Source: Lamprobacter sp046541315
GTDB taxonomy: Bacteria > Pseudomonadota > Gammaproteobacteria > Chromatiales > Chromatiaceae
Length of the DNA stretch: 5,786 nucleotides
Assembly: GCF_046541315.1 (NCBI RefSeq)
Contig: NZ_JBKHDN010000176.1
Coordinates: 1-5,786, forward strand
Direction of reading: 5' to 3'
Below, one piece after another: positions 1 through 5,786 of this stretch. The position numbers and the translations under genes were made by a program. Position 1 is the first letter of the stretch. Each line of letters starts with the position of its first letter. Below the pieces are notes generated by a model that saw only the letters and a list, made by a program, of their open reading frames with translations, was not told the origin of the DNA and did no database searches.

Positions 1-56
1 GGCAAGCGCCAGAGATCGGCGAGTCTGGTAGTCTCTCCTGCAACAGGATTTCAGAC

Positions 57-79
57 CGGGCGCTCACTGGAAGCGCTCG
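57..79 (+). other. GC-rich hairpin in the leader just before ileS
   Basis: Positions 57-64 pair with 72-79 to give an 8-bp stem (one G-U pair) around a 7-nt loop (CACTGGA). A run of five T lies at 93-97, 13 nt past the stem, which is too far for a standard intrinsic terminator. Two smaller hairpins lie upstream: 9-13 with 24-28, and 36-40 with 44-48 around a CAA loop. Positions 23-27 could instead pair with 52-56. The leader may be structured, but short GC-rich hairpins also arise by chance, and I cannot assign a known regulatory RNA to it. Confidence 0.3.
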
Positions 80-103
80 CGCGCACAACGGGTTTTTCAA
101 GCA

Positions 104-3100
104 GTGACCGACTACAAGCACACCCTCAACCTACCGAAGACCGGCTTTCCGATGAAGGCGAACCTGGCTCAGCGCGAGCCCGAGATGCTCAAGCACTGGC
201 AGGCGATCGATGTCTATGCCCTGGTGCGCGCGGCGCGGGCCGAGGCGCGCGCGCGCGGCGAGACCTTCATCCTGCACGATGGCCCGCCCTATGCGAACGG
301 CGAGATCCACATCGGCCATGCGGTCAACAAGGTGTTGAAGGACATCATCGTCAAATCGCGCACCCTCGATGGGCTCGACGCGCCCTATGTGCCGGGCTGG
401 GATTGCCACGGCCTGCCGATCGAATTGCAGGTGGAACGCAAGCAGGGCAAGCCAGGGCAGAAGATCAGCGCGACGCAATTTCGCCATGCCTGCCGCGACT
501 ATGCCGGTAAGCAGGTCGACGGCCAGCGCGCGGATTTCCAGCGCCTCGGCGTGCTCGGCGACTGGGCGCATCCCTATCTGACCATGGCGCCGCGCTTCGA
601 GGCCGACATCGTCCGCGCGCTCGGGCGCATCATCGGCCGCGGCCATCTGCAGAAGGGCTCCAAGCCGGTGCACTGGTGCATCGACTGCGGCTCGGCGCTG
701 GCCGAGGCCGAGGTCGAGTATGCCGACAAGGACTCGACCGCGATCGACGTGCGCTTTGCGGTGATCGATCCCGAGGCCCTGCTGGCGCGCTGTCATACGC
801 TGCCGGACACTGGTGGCAGCGGCCCGATGTCGGTGGTGATCTGGACCACCACGCCTTGGACCCTGCCGGCCAACCAGGCCGTGGCGCTGAACCCCTCGCT
901 CGAGTACGCGCTGGTGCAGGTGGCCGAGGACGGCCCGAACGGCGCCGAACGGCTGCTGGTCGCTGAGGGATTGCTCAAGGACACCATGGACCGCTGGGAC
1001 ATCGCGCACTATCGGGTCATCGCCTATGGCCGTGGCGACGCCTTCGCGGGGCTGGAGCTGATGCATCCGTTCTACGAACGGCAGGTGCCGGTCATTCTCG
1101 GCGAGCATGTCACCCTCGAGGCCGGTACTGGCGCGGTGCACACCGCGCCCGGCCATGGTCTGGAGGACTACATCGTCGGTCGCCGCTACGATCTGCCGGT
1201 CGATAATCCCGTCGGCGGCAACGGGCGTTTCCTCGAAGGCACGCCGCTGTTTGCCGGCGAGAACGTCTTCGATGCCAATCAGCAGGTGATCGAGACCCTG
1301 AAGGCGAACCAGGCGCTGGTGCGCGAGCAGCGCTTCACGCACAGCTATCCGCATTGCTGGCGGCATAAGACCCCGGTCATCTTCCGCGCCACCCCGCAGT
1401 GGTTCATCAGCATGGAGCAGGCCGGCTTGCGCGAGGCCGCGCTGCGCGAGATCGGCAACGTCCGCTGGATGCCGGATTGGGGCCAGTCGCGCATCGACGG
1501 CATGGTGCGCAACCGCCCGGATTGGTGCATCTCGCGCCAGCGCACCTGGGGCGTGCCGATCACGCTGTTCGTCGACAAGGAGACCGGCGAGCCGCATCCG
1601 CGCACCGAGGCGCTGATCGAGGAGGTCGCTCAGCGCATCGAGGCGACGGGCATCGATGCCTGGTTCGAGCTGCGGCCGGAGGATCTGCTCGGCGACGAAG
1701 AGGGCGCGCGCTACGAGAAGGTGCATGACACCCTGGATGTCTGGTTCGATTCCGGCGTCACCCACGCCTGCGTGCTCGATCGCGGCGCGGCCGGGACTGA
1801 TCGCGGCGCCGATGCTGACTCGGCTGCTAGCGACTCAGCGAGCGCCGCGGATAGCGCCTCGCCTCATCGCCTCGCTCGCGATCCATCGAGTGCTTCGTCC
1901 GATGCCCTAGCGAGTGGTCCGTTTGGTGCTCAAGCGGATGCCTCAGCTAGCGTCACAGCCGGCGAATGGGCCGGCCTGCGCCGCCCGGCCGATCTCTATC
2001 TCGAAGGCTCCGATCAACATCGCGGCTGGTTCCAATCCTCGCTGCTGACCTCGGTGGCGATGCACGACCAGGCGCCCTATCGCGCGGTGCTCACCCACGG
2101 CTTCACGGTGGATGAGAAGGGCGAGAAGATGTCCAAGTCGAAGGGCAACGTGGTGCGCCCGCAAGAGGTGATGAAGACCCTGGGCGCGGACATCATCCGG
2201 CTCTGGGTCGCCGGTGCCGATTATCGCGGCGAGATGCGCGTCTCCGACGAGATCCTCAAGCGCACCGCCGATGCCTATCGGCGCATCCGCAACACCGCGC
2301 GTTTCCTGCTCGCGAACCTCAACGGTTTCGATCCGGCCGCGCATCTGGTTCCCGCCGCCGAGATGATCGAACTCGATCGCTGGGCGGTGGATCGGGCGCT
2401 CCAGTTACAGCAGGAGATCGTCAGCGCCTATCAGGACTACCAGTTCCACCTGATCGTGCACCGGCTGCACAACTTCTGCGTGGTCGACATGGGCGGTTTC
2501 TACCTGGACGTGATCAAGGACCGCCAATACACCACCGGCGCCGACAGCCTGCCGCGGCGCTCCTGCCAGACCGCGATGTATCGCATCGTCGAGGCGATGA
2601 GCCGCTGGCTGGCGCCGATCCTCAGCTTCACCGCCGAGGAGATCTGGCGCCATCTGCCCGGTGAGCGCGAGGCGACCGTCTTCACTGCGGTGTGGTACGA
2701 CGGCCTATTCGCCCTCGATACCGGTGATGCCTTCGACCGCGCGTTCTGGGAGCAGGTGCTCGCGGTACGCACCGCCATCGGCCGCCAACTCGAGGCCGCG
2801 CGGACTCAGGGCCAGATCGGCGCCGCGCTCGATGCCGAGATCGATCTCTACGGCTCACCCGAACTGCAAGCCCTGCTCAGCCGTCTCGGCGACGAACTCC
2901 GCTTCGTCCTCATCGCCTCCGAGGCACGGGTATATGCGTTGGGCGAACGGCCCGAGGACGCATTGGACACCGATGTCGCGGGGCTCGCGGTGCGCATCCG
3001 CGCCAGCGAACAGCCGAAATGCGTACGCTGCTGGCATCACCGCGCCGATGTCGGCACCCACGCCGCCCATCCCGAACTCTGCGGGCGTTGCCTGGAGAAT

Positions 3101-3136
3101 ATCGACGGCGATGGGGAGGTACGGCGCTTTGCCTAA
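104..3136 (+). CDS. ileS: Isoleucyl-tRNA synthetase (IleRS), bacterial type, complete, with an unusual internal insertion
   Basis: This cytoplasmic class I aminoacyl-tRNA synthetase activates isoleucine with ATP, charges tRNA-Ile and edits misactivated valine. In the 1010-residue protein I see HIGH at residues 69-72, GWDCHGLPIE at 98-107, the editing (CP1) motif WTTTPWTLPAN from 247, and GTGAVHTAPGHG-EDY at 341-356, where H346 and D355 match E. coli H333 and D342. DVWFDSG and YLEGSDQHRGWF follow, then KMSKS at 675-679. The C-terminal zinc site is C973, C976, C993 and C996. The GTG start is chosen because residues 2-17 (TDYKHTLNLPKTGFPM) match the E. coli N-terminus; the next Met, residue 17, would remove this conserved part. 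No good Shine-Dalgarno precedes it. The protein is about 70 residues longer than E. coli IleRS (938 aa), mostly from an insertion at about 560-619. All signature motifs are intact, so it should be active. lspA, the usual next gene in gammaproteobacteria, is missing. Confidence 0.98.
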   Translation: MTDYKHTLNLPKTGFPMKANLAQREPEMLKHWQAIDVYALVRAARAEARARGETFILHDGPPYANGEIHIGHAVNKVLKDIIVKSRTLDGLDAPYVPGWDCHGLPIELQVERKQGKPGQKISATQFRHACRDYAGKQVDGQRADFQRLGVLGDWAHPYLTMAPRFEADIVRALGRIIGRGHLQKGSKPVHWCIDCGSALAEAEVEYADKDSTAIDVRFAVIDPEALLARCHTLPDTGGSGPMSVVIWTTTPWTLPANQAVALNPSLEYALVQVAEDGPNGAERLLVAEGLLKDTMDRWDIAHYRVIAYGRGDAFAGLELMHPFYERQVPVILGEHVTLEAGTGAVHTAPGHGLEDYIVGRRYDLPVDNPVGGNGRFLEGTPLFAGENVFDANQQVIETLKANQALVREQRFTHSYPHCWRHKTPVIFRATPQWFISMEQAGLREAALREIGNVRWMPDWGQSRIDGMVRNRPDWCISRQRTWGVPITLFVDKETGEPHPRTEALIEEVAQRIEATGIDAWFELRPEDLLGDEEGARYEKVHDTLDVWFDSGVTHACVLDRGAAGTDRGADADSAASDSASAADSASPHRLARDPSSASSDALASGPFGAQADASASVTAGEWAGLRRPADLYLEGSDQHRGWFQSSLLTSVAMHDQAPYRAVLTHGFTVDEKGEKMSKSKGNVVRPQEVMKTLGADIIRLWVAGADYRGEMRVSDEILKRTADAYRRIRNTARFLLANLNGFDPAAHLVPAAEMIELDRWAVDRALQLQQEIVSAYQDYQFHLIVHRLHNFCVVDMGGFYLDVIKDRQYTTGADSLPRRSCQTAMYRIVEAMSRWLAPILSFTAEEIWRHLPGEREATVFTAVWYDGLFALDTGDAFDRAFWEQVLAVRTAIGRQLEAARTQGQIGAALDAEIDLYGSPELQALLSRLGDELRFVLIASEARVYALGERPEDALDTDVAGLAVRIRASEQPKCVRCWHHRADVGTHAAHPELCGRCLENIDGDGEVRRFA
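1778..1809 (+). repeat. 11-nt direct repeat, copies 21 nt apart, at the left edge of the IleRS insertion
   Basis: GATCGCGGCGC occurs at 1778-1788 and again at 1799-1809. The 21-nt spacing is seven codons, so both copies are read in the same frame and give DRGA twice (DRGAAGT then DRGADAD). The first copy includes the conserved Asp that ends the CVLD segment. This fits a local in-frame duplication as one step in growth of the insertion. The similarity stops after the 11 nt, so any duplication is old or was always short. Confidence 0.6.
1781..1960 (+). other. Low-complexity Ser/Ala/Asp-rich insertion within IleRS
   Basis: These 60 in-frame codons (residues 560-619) lie between the conserved CVLD at the end of the DVWFDSG segment and the ADLYLEGSDQHRGWF segment. 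E. coli IleRS has only about nine residues in the corresponding gap. By hand count the insert holds 19 Ala, 13 Ser and 8 Asp, and no Lys, Glu, Cys, Trp, Tyr, Ile, Asn or Met, so it is probably a disordered surface loop. Its third codon positions are G/C in 33 of 60 codons (55%), visibly lower than in the surrounding gene, with rare-looking choices such as CTA, TCA, ACA, CAA and AGT. It contains no stop codon, no intein splice motif and no recognisable domain. The exact borders are a judgement based on recalled alignment with E. coli. Confidence 0.85.
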
Positions 3137-3138
3137 GA

Positions 3139-3160
3139 TGTCAGGTCCCGGGACTTGACA
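3139..3160. promoter_or_regulatory. 22-nt inverted repeat after ileS whose right end is a TTGACA -35 hexamer
   Basis: Positions 3139-3149 and 3150-3160 are complementary at 10 of 11 positions; the single exception is G3144 opposite T3155, a possible G-U pair in RNA. The core is GTCCCGGGAC and the outer half-sites read TGTCA and TGACA. It starts two bases after the ileS stop codon. The last six bases, 3155-3160, are a perfect TTGACA, so it could be an operator over the -35 region of a promoter for the transporter gene about 70 nt downstream. I find no good -10 hexamer at 16-18 nt spacing. It could instead be the hairpin of an ileS terminator, but no T-run follows. No regulator family can be assigned. 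Confidence 0.4.
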
Positions 3161-3219
3161 GCTACGTCGAGCGCGGCATCGAGAGGCTCGGATCGAAGCG
3201 TCTTCATGGCGCATTGAAC

Positions 3220-3225
3220 AAGGAG
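3220..3225 (+). promoter_or_regulatory. Ribosome binding site of the transporter gene
   Basis: AAGGAG lies 4 nt before the ATG at 3230 and 7 nt before the GTG that is its second codon. Both distances are plausible, so the start could be either codon, changing the protein by one residue. It is the only clear Shine-Dalgarno sequence before any gene in the window. Confidence 0.8.
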
Positions 3226-3229
3226 CACG

Positions 3230-4150
3230 ATGGTGAACCTGAACATCGCGTTCGTGGCGCTGGCGGCGCTTTTCTGGGGCTTGTCGGGCGGCATCGGCGG
3301 CATTCTGATGGCCGATGGCTGGGATGCCTTCGTGGTGTCCTTCTATCGGGGCGCGATCGGACTCCTCTGTGTCCTGCTCTGGCTCGCGCTGCGTCCGCGC
3401 CGCAGCGGGCTGGCCAATCGCTGGCTCTGGTTTTGGTCGGCGATTGCCGGTTTCGGCGTTGCGGGTAACTTTGCGTTCTATTTCGTCAGCATCGCGCAGG
3501 GCAGCGTGGCGGTTGCGGCGACATTGATGTACTGCGCGCCCGTGTTCGTCTATCTGGTGTCGTTCGTCCTCAAGCTGGAGCGCCCAACCCTGCTGAAATT
3601 TGCCGCGATCGTGGTGGTCATGCTTGGCATCGGCTTGCTGACCCAGATCTACGACATCGGCGCGAGCGGCGTGACGCCCATCGGCGTGGGGGCCGGGCTG
3701 CTTGCCGGGCTGTCTTACGCGGTCTTCATCTTCGGCTTCAAGTACGCGGCGCCGCACGGGAGTCCGCAGGCGATTCTCGCCATCGCCTTTGCGGTGCTTG
3801 CCATCGTCCTGGTCGGCGTCATCCTGATCCGCCCGGGCGATGTCGATCAGACCATGGCCGTCGTCGCGCTGAATACCCCGGATTGGCCGTTATTCGCGGC
3901 CCTCGGCGTGCTGGGCGCGGGCTTGTCGTTTGTGCTCTATCTCATCGGCCTGAGGCAGACCGCGCCCGCCGTGGCCTCCATCGTGGCCATGGTCGAGCCG
4001 GTCACCGCCTCGCTGTTTGGCGTTGTGGTTTTGCATGAGAGCCTCGTCATTGCGCAGATGATCGGGATGGCGCTGATCTTGGCGACGGTGACCGCGATGA
4101 GCGTCTTTTCCCGCGCCACTCAGCCACCTTCCGCGGTATCCACTGGCTGA
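3230..4150 (+). CDS. EamA/DMT-superfamily inner-membrane transporter, 10 TM helices
   Basis: This 306-residue membrane protein has the length and layout of the drug/metabolite transporter superfamily: two EamA halves of five helices each (about 6-138 and 151-292). Hydrophobic segments fall at roughly 4-25, 33-53, 65-87, 92-114, 122-141, 150-170, 180-200, 219-241, 244-267 and 272-293. Family-typical features are the early FWG (15-17), the CAPVFVYLVSFVLKLERP stretch closing helix 4, and the equivalent VEPVTASLFGVVVLHES (255-271) in the second half. A short polar tail follows the last helix. Family members export or import amino acids, nucleotides, sugars or other metabolites; nothing here identifies the substrate. 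It sits 93 nt behind ileS on the same strand with its own strong Shine-Dalgarno, and converges with the helicase gene 11 nt away. The family is clear; the function is open. Confidence 0.93.
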   Translation: MVNLNIAFVALAALFWGLSGGIGGILMADGWDAFVVSFYRGAIGLLCVLLWLALRPRRSGLANRWLWFWSAIAGFGVAGNFAFYFVSIAQGSVAVAATLMYCAPVFVYLVSFVLKLERPTLLKFAAIVVVMLGIGLLTQIYDIGASGVTPIGVGAGLLAGLSYAVFIFGFKYAAPHGSPQAILAIAFAVLAIVLVGVILIRPGDVDQTMAVVALNTPDWPLFAALGVLGAGLSFVLYLIGLRQTAPAVASIVAMVEPVTASLFGVVVLHESLVIAQMIGMALILATVTAMSVFSRATQPPSAVSTG

Positions 4151-4152
4151 GT
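4118..4152. terminator. Inverted repeat at the convergent 3' ends, possible weak bidirectional terminator
   Basis: ACTCAGCCA at 4118-4126 is perfectly complementary to TGGCTGAGT at 4144-4152, giving a 9-bp stem around a 17-nt loop that holds a smaller CCGCGG palindrome. The right arm covers the transporter stop codon (4148-4150), and the helicase stop lies 10 nt beyond. The placement suits a terminator shared by two convergent genes. Neither strand has a T-run after the stem, so intrinsic termination would be inefficient and the role is uncertain. Confidence 0.35.
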
Positions 4153-4161
4153 CGCGTCGCA

Positions 4162-5586
4162 TCAGGAGCGCTCATCGTCGTGCCGGCGGCGCTTGGGTGG
4201 GGCGAAGCCGGCGTCGATGCGCTCGGCGGGGTCGCGGTTGTCAGCGCTGGGCTGGCGGCGCTTGCCGATATTCTTGCGGTCGCGCAGGCGCTGCTTCGGC
4301 TTGGTGGCGTTGCTCGCGCCTTTGGTTGCGCCAGCGCGCGAGGCGGGCTGGGTGCCGGCCTTGCTGCTCGTTCCTGCGCTGGTTCTGCCACTGGTCTTGC
4401 CGCCGGTCTTGCCGCGCGCCTTGCGCTGCGGATTCGGTCCCTGGAATCGGGCCTCGAGGCCGGGCAACTGACGTCGTTCGACCGCGATGCCGAGCCAACG
4501 GCCGATGGCCTCCATCTTGTTCCATTCCGGCGCCGCGACCAGCGAGATGGCGATGCCGGCCTTGCCCGCCCGGCCGGTGCGCCCGGTGCGATGCAAATAA
4601 TCCTCGCCACTGCGCGGCACATCGAGGTTGATGACGCGCTCGACGCCGGTCAGGTCCAACCCGCGCGCGGCGACATCGGAGGCGACCAGCACCGAGACCT
4701 GGCCGCGCTCGAGCAGGCCCATGACCCGCTTGCGCTCACGCTGGTCGAGTTCGCCATGGAGCACCGCAGCGCGCACCTGCTCGCCGATCAGGAAGGCGCC
4801 GATGGCGTCGGCGCGGGCGCGGGTATTGGTGAACACCAGCGCCTTCTCATAGTCCTCATGCTGCAACAGCCAGAGCAGCTGCGCCTGTTTGTGCGGGAGT
4901 TCGTCGCTGAGGACGATCTGATGCGCAATGTCCGGATGCGCACTGCGGATGGCGTCGATCTCGATGACTTGCGGGTTTCGCAGCAGCCGATCGGTGAGCG
5001 GGCGCAGGCCGCCGTGCTTGAGCGTGGCCGAGAACAGGAGCGATTGGCGCGCCGGGTTGCTGGCGCCGATGATGCTGAGCACATCGGCAGCGAAGCCGAG
5101 ATCGAGCATGCGGTCGGCCTCGTCCAGCACCAGGAAGCCGAGATCGCCGAGATCGGCCTCGCCGGTCTGCAGATGCTCCAACAATCGCCCGGGGGTGGCG
5201 ATGACCAGGTCCGGGTTCTTGCGCAACGCGGCGACCTGGCGGCCGCGATCCTCGCCGCCGATGATGACCGCGACGGTCAGCCGGGTGCGGCTCCCCAGGC
5301 TCAGGAACTCGGCCTGGATCTGGCGCGCCAGCTCGCGGGTCGGCACCAGCACCAGCGCGCGGATCGCGCCATCGGGCGCCGGCGTCTCGATGAGGCGTTG
5401 CAGGATCGGCAGCAGGAAGGCGCCGGTCTTGCCGGAACCGGTGGCGGCCGAGGCGAGCAGGTCGCGCCCCTCGAGCACGGCCGGGATCACCCGCTGTTGG
5501 ACCGGGGTCGGCTGTTGCCAGCCGGCGTTGGCGATGGCGCGCTGCAGCGGCTCGTCGAGATCGAAGGCGTCGAAATGATCGGTCAT
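4162..5586 (-). CDS. srmB: DEAD-box ATP-dependent RNA helicase, SrmB type
   Basis: This RNA-dependent ATPase should unwind short RNA duplexes in the cytoplasm; in E. coli SrmB acts early in 50S subunit assembly. With the ATG at 5586 as residue 1 the protein has 474 residues. Visible motifs are the Q motif (F8 to Q30), ATGSGKT 48-54, PTREL 82-86, GG 110-111, TPGR 131-134, DEAD 155-158, SAT 186-188, VFTNT 251-255, SDVAARGLD 303-311 and HRTGRTGR 332-339. A basic, low-complexity tail follows from about 386. It contains RDRKNIGKRRQPS near 435-447, close to the C-terminal signature of E. coli SrmB, which favours SrmB over RhlE, RhlB, DbpA or CsdA. An in-frame ATG at 5730 would add 48 residues, but these overlap the upstream gene and do not resemble a helicase; MTDHFDAFDLDEPL is a typical family N-terminus. 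No Shine-Dalgarno precedes the chosen start. It probably shares a transcript with the gene ending at 5628. Confidence 0.93.
   Translation of the reverse strand: MTDHFDAFDLDEPLQRAIANAGWQQPTPVQQRVIPAVLEGRDLLASAATGSGKTGAFLLPILQRLIETPAPDGAIRALVLVPTRELARQIQAEFLSLGSRTRLTVAVIIGGEDRGRQVAALRKNPDLVIATPGRLLEHLQTGEADLGDLGFLVLDEADRMLDLGFAADVLSIIGASNPARQSLLFSATLKHGGLRPLTDRLLRNPQVIEIDAIRSAHPDIAHQIVLSDELPHKQAQLLWLLQHEDYEKALVFTNTRARADAIGAFLIGEQVRAAVLHGELDQRERKRVMGLLERGQVSVLVASDVAARGLDLTGVERVINLDVPRSGEDYLHRTGRTGRAGKAGIAISLVAAPEWNKMEAIGRWLGIAVERRQLPGLEARFQGPNPQRKARGKTGGKTSGRTSAGTSSKAGTQPASRAGATKGASNATKPKQRLRDRKNIGKRRQPSADNRDPAERIDAGFAPPKRRRHDDERS
4381..4416 (-). repeat. Three tandem 12-nt units encoding xGKT/xGRT in the SrmB tail
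   Basis: Read on the + strand, GGTCTTGCCGC occurs at 4393-4403 and 4405-4415, and a diverged copy (GGTTCTGCCACT) at 4381-4392, all with a 12-nt period. On the coding strand these give RGKT, GGKT and SGRT (residues 391-402). The repeat lies inside the disordered basic tail after the helicase core, where such expansions are tolerated and could modulate nonspecific RNA binding. Confidence 0.65.
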
Positions 5587-5627
5587 GAGGATGACATTGG
5601 AAGCGTGAAGGGTGAAGCGAGGGCTTC

Positions 5628-5786
5628 TCAGCGGCGGCTGCGGTGCCAGAGTTGTTCCGCCAAGAGTAGCCAGAGCGCGATGACGGCGACGGTCATCAGC
5701 GTCATCAGTGGGAGCGAGGCGACCCGCCATTCGCGCGGGATCAGGTCGTCGAGGGTCAGCGCCAGTACCGCCAATACCAGACTGGC
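5628..5786 (-). CDS. C-terminal end of an unrecognised membrane protein (partial, runs off the window)
   Basis: The minus strand is open from the window edge to a TGA at 5628-5630 and gives 52 residues. Hydrophobic residues 1-12 (ASLVLAVLALTL) are followed by a polar stretch (DDLIPREWRV). A strong transmembrane helix at about 23-42 comes next, and a short basic tail (HRSRR) ends the protein. This looks like the last one or two helices of an inner-membrane protein with a positively charged, probably cytoplasmic, C-terminus. GC-rich codon use matches the neighbours. It ends 41 nt before the srmB start on the same strand, with no convincing terminator between, so co-transcription is likely. The fragment is too short for a family assignment. 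Confidence 0.7.
   Translation of the reverse strand, partial: ASLVLAVLALTLDDLIPREWRVASLPLMTLMTVAVIALWLLLAEQLWHRSRR

Noticed and set aside
3..107. Open frame from the window edge ending in TGA at 105-107, overlapping the ileS GTG (GTGA), possibly the end of ribF
   Set aside because: The overlap is suggestive and the end (ARAHNGFFKQ) faintly recalls a RibF C-terminus, but the 34 residues show no convincing similarity and the codon use is mixed. It cannot be supported.
131..1765. 544-codon open frame on the minus strand opposite ileS
   Set aside because: It lies wholly inside ileS, is antisense to conserved IleRS motifs and gives a His/Arg/Ala/Asp-rich product typical of a mirror frame in GC-rich DNA.
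1781..1960. Intein or intron in ileS
   Set aside because: It is far too short for an intein, lacks splice-site residues and a homing domain, and stays in frame with no intron structure.
3155..3184. Complete sigma-70 promoter before the transporter
   Set aside because: TTGACA is perfect, but no hexamer at 16-18 nt spacing resembles TATAAT (ATCGAG and neighbours match poorly), so only the -35-like element is reported.
2855..3757. 300-codon open frame on the minus strand across the ileS end and the transporter
   Set aside because: Its product is highly polar, rich in Arg, His, Gln and Asp, and resembles nothing; it is antisense to two well-supported genes.
4928..5578. 216-codon open frame on the plus strand opposite the helicase
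   Set aside because: It is antisense to the helicase core motifs and has a Ser/Arg-rich, family-free product.
5614..5627. Small hairpin GAAGC-GAGG-GCTTC between the membrane-protein gene and srmB as a terminator
   Set aside because: The stem is only 5 bp and no T-run follows on the minus strand.
5587..5730. N-terminal extension of SrmB from an upstream in-frame ATG at 5730
   Set aside because: The extra 48 residues do not look like a helicase N-terminus and overlap another minus-strand frame encoding a clear transmembrane segment.

Overview
This is a GC-rich stretch of a bacterial chromosome with ordinary housekeeping and membrane-transport content. Three complete genes and the 3' end of a fourth fill nearly all of it. 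The IleRS aligns from recall almost end to end with E. coli IleS. The helicase carries the C-terminal KNIGKRR-PS signature of E. coli SrmB. Together these point to a gammaproteobacterium; a high-GC group such as Chromatiales is my guess, not something the sequence proves.

Layout: positions 1-103 form a short, hairpin-rich leader. ileS (104-3136, +) starts at GTG and encodes a complete isoleucyl-tRNA synthetase with HIGH and KMSKS motifs, an editing domain and a C-terminal four-cysteine zinc site. A 93-nt gap follows, holding a 22-nt inverted repeat just after the ileS stop; its right end is a perfect TTGACA. Next is a 10-TM EamA/DMT-family transporter (3230-4150, +) with a good Shine-Dalgarno sequence. 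It runs convergently, with an 11-nt gap, into an srmB-like DEAD-box RNA helicase (4162-5586, -). Upstream of srmB, on the same strand and 41 nt away, is the C-terminal end of an unrecognised membrane protein (5628-5786, -), probably co-transcribed with srmB.

The genes do not form one pathway. IleRS charges tRNA-Ile in translation, SrmB in E. coli assists early 50S ribosome assembly, and the transporter moves an unknown small molecule. The usual gammaproteobacterial order ileS-lspA is absent here.

The most unusual item is a Ser/Ala/Asp-rich insertion of about 60 residues inside the IleRS catalytic domain (residues about 560-619). Its codon use is clearly less GC-rich than the rest of the gene, it has small internal repeats, and it holds all three CTAG tetranucleotides I could find in the window. 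I see no CRISPR array, insertion sequence, tRNA, rRNA, phage gene or defence system, and no convincing undescribed multi-gene system.
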